Source of the DNA: Viola odorata
Lineage: Eukaryota > Streptophyta > Magnoliopsida > Malpighiales > Violaceae
DNA: 64,000 bases
NCBI GenBank assembly: GCA_963691705.1
Contig: OY829541.1
Location: 55,661,931 to 55,725,930, forward strand
Direction of reading: 5' to 3'
In this document: one piece after another, positions 63,310 through 64,000 of the stretch
Position numbering within the stretch: position 1 is the first letter of the stretch
How the letters are laid out: every line of letters starts with the position of its first letter
Position numbers and translations under genes: made by a program
The notes under the pieces: generated by a model
Database searches by the model: none
Told to the model about the DNA's origin: nothing
What the model saw: the letters and a program-made list of their open reading frames with translations, nothing else

Positions 63310-63531
63310 AAAAAAAGCAAAGCAAAAAAACAGACAACGACCCTAACCCACCCCACAGCCTCATGTATCATAAGCCAAAGAAAGGCACATAAAGACGAAA
63401 CTCAGGTTGGCCTCAAGGGTCTTTCTCTATCTTTTCTTCTCTTGCTTTTTCTGACTCCATACTTACCCCCACCCAAAAGAAGAAACCAAAAGTCTACCCA
63501 AGAACAGCAAAACCCTCAAAGGAAAAAGGAA

Positions 63532-63821
63532 ATGAATCAGGAGATGAACGGCGTTGATCATACTACTACTGCTCATGAAAATCATCAGAAGCATCGAGAA
63601 AATTATGTGCAGCAGGATCAGATGAGAATAGATTATGTTTACAAGATTGTTGTGATCGGTGACTCAGCAGTTGGAAAGACTCAGATACTGTCGAGGTTTT
63701 CTAGAAATGAGTTCCGTCTTGATTCCAAGTCCACCATTGGTGTTGAGTTCCAGACAAGAACAGTCACCATCCATGGCAAACTCATCAAAGCCCAGATCTG
63801 GGACACTGCTGGCCAAGAAAG
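63532..63821 (+). CDS. RABA4-like Rab GTPase, first exon (runs off the window)
   Basis: Exon 1 of a Rab11/RABA-group small GTPase; the family acts at the trans-Golgi/recycling compartment and in tip growth and cell-plate traffic. The P-loop GDSAVGKT (G1), the switch I sequence [14 protein letters not shown] (G2 Thr) and the G3 motif WDTAGQE are all present. The exon ends AG|GTTCTA within the Arg codon of GQER, where plant RABA genes normally have an intron. Exon 2 and the prenylation site lie beyond 64000. Start uncertain: 63532 gives a 31-residue leader ([20 protein letters not shown]...) before [14 protein letters not shown], longer than usual; in-frame ATGs at 63442, 63544 and 63622 are alternatives. 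GKT in place of the GKS common in this clade is a minor difference. Confidence 0.9.
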
Positions 63822-64000
63822 GTTCTACTTAATCTTCCTTCTTTTCCTTTCCTTTATTAGTCATGATTAATTAATTTTCTTAGTTTTTGATAGAATCTTA
63901 TCTGCTGCTAGTTAAGATACTCGAATTTTAAGTGTTGTTGGTATCCGTTTTACTGAATATATCATTGAGTTACCAGCTTACTGTTTATGAATATTTCAAA
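63822..64000 (+). other. Intron 1 of the RABA-like gene, truncated by window end
   Basis: T-rich sequence after the donor GTTCTACTT with an in-frame stop at 63868-63870. No acceptor followed by Rab sequence (expected to begin with the rest of the Arg codon and an RAVTSAYY-like motif) occurs before 64000. Confidence 0.7.

Overview
The window is nuclear DNA from a flowering plant, most likely a woody core eudicot. The genes are split by AT-rich GT-AG introns. Their products match plant-specific families: ALMT, FKGP, KIC, RS-type splicing factor, ECA-type Ca2+-ATPase, E-type PPR, plant U-box and RABA. The non-genic DNA is full of small non-autonomous DNA transposons. I cannot name the species.

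Layout. 1-3.0 kb: AT-rich flank with two MITE-like hairpins. 3.2-5.1 kb (+): six-exon ALMT anion channel. 6.2-8.4 kb (-): two-exon LRAT-domain protein of the LEAD-SENSITIVE 1 type. 9.4-14.8 kb (-): seven-exon FKGP, with a nuclear tRNA-Val(AAC) just upstream on the same strand. 16.5-18.0 kb (+): a wrecked WNK kinase pseudogene. 19.06-19.17 kb: a piece of chloroplast 16S rDNA in the nucleus. 20.2-20.9 kb (+): Yippee-like zinc-binding protein. 24.0-24.4 kb (+): single-exon EF-hand protein KIC. 25.1-27.4 kb (-): SR splicing factor RS31.

27.4-47.1 kb is a transposon island without an intact host gene. Elements defined by inverted repeats and target-site duplications are three Mutator-like elements (30070-32499, 34011-35332, 39486-40314), two hAT elements (36336-38466, 46124-47042) and a Stowaway MITE (42930-43284). 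Less clearly bounded are a LINE 3' remnant (about 32690-33630), a long inverted repeat (44311-45963) and a composite element (about 40430-43720). Two of these carry protein-coding cargo. The first Mutator-like element has a GRF-type zinc-finger ORF. The composite has three consecutive, splice-competent exons of a nitrilase-like deaminated glutathione amidase.

47.1-59 kb is gene-dense again: ECA2-type Ca2+-ATPase (+, seven coding exons), a PPR protein orthologous to At5g08510 (-), and a U-box/ARM E3 ligase of the PUB43/44 group (-). ECA2 and the PPR gene converge with only 141 bp between stop codons. 59-63.4 kb is intergenic, and the window ends inside the first intron of a RABA4-like Rab GTPase gene (+).

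The genes do not form one pathway; this is ordinary plant gene order. I found no operon-like cluster, CRISPR array or novel defence-type system. The most unusual content is the gene capture in the transposon island, the plastid rDNA insertion, the structurally aberrant tRNA-Val and the WNK pseudogene. Splice sites were placed by hand from GT-AG signals, reading frame and remembered family sequences; no alignment or RNA evidence was available.
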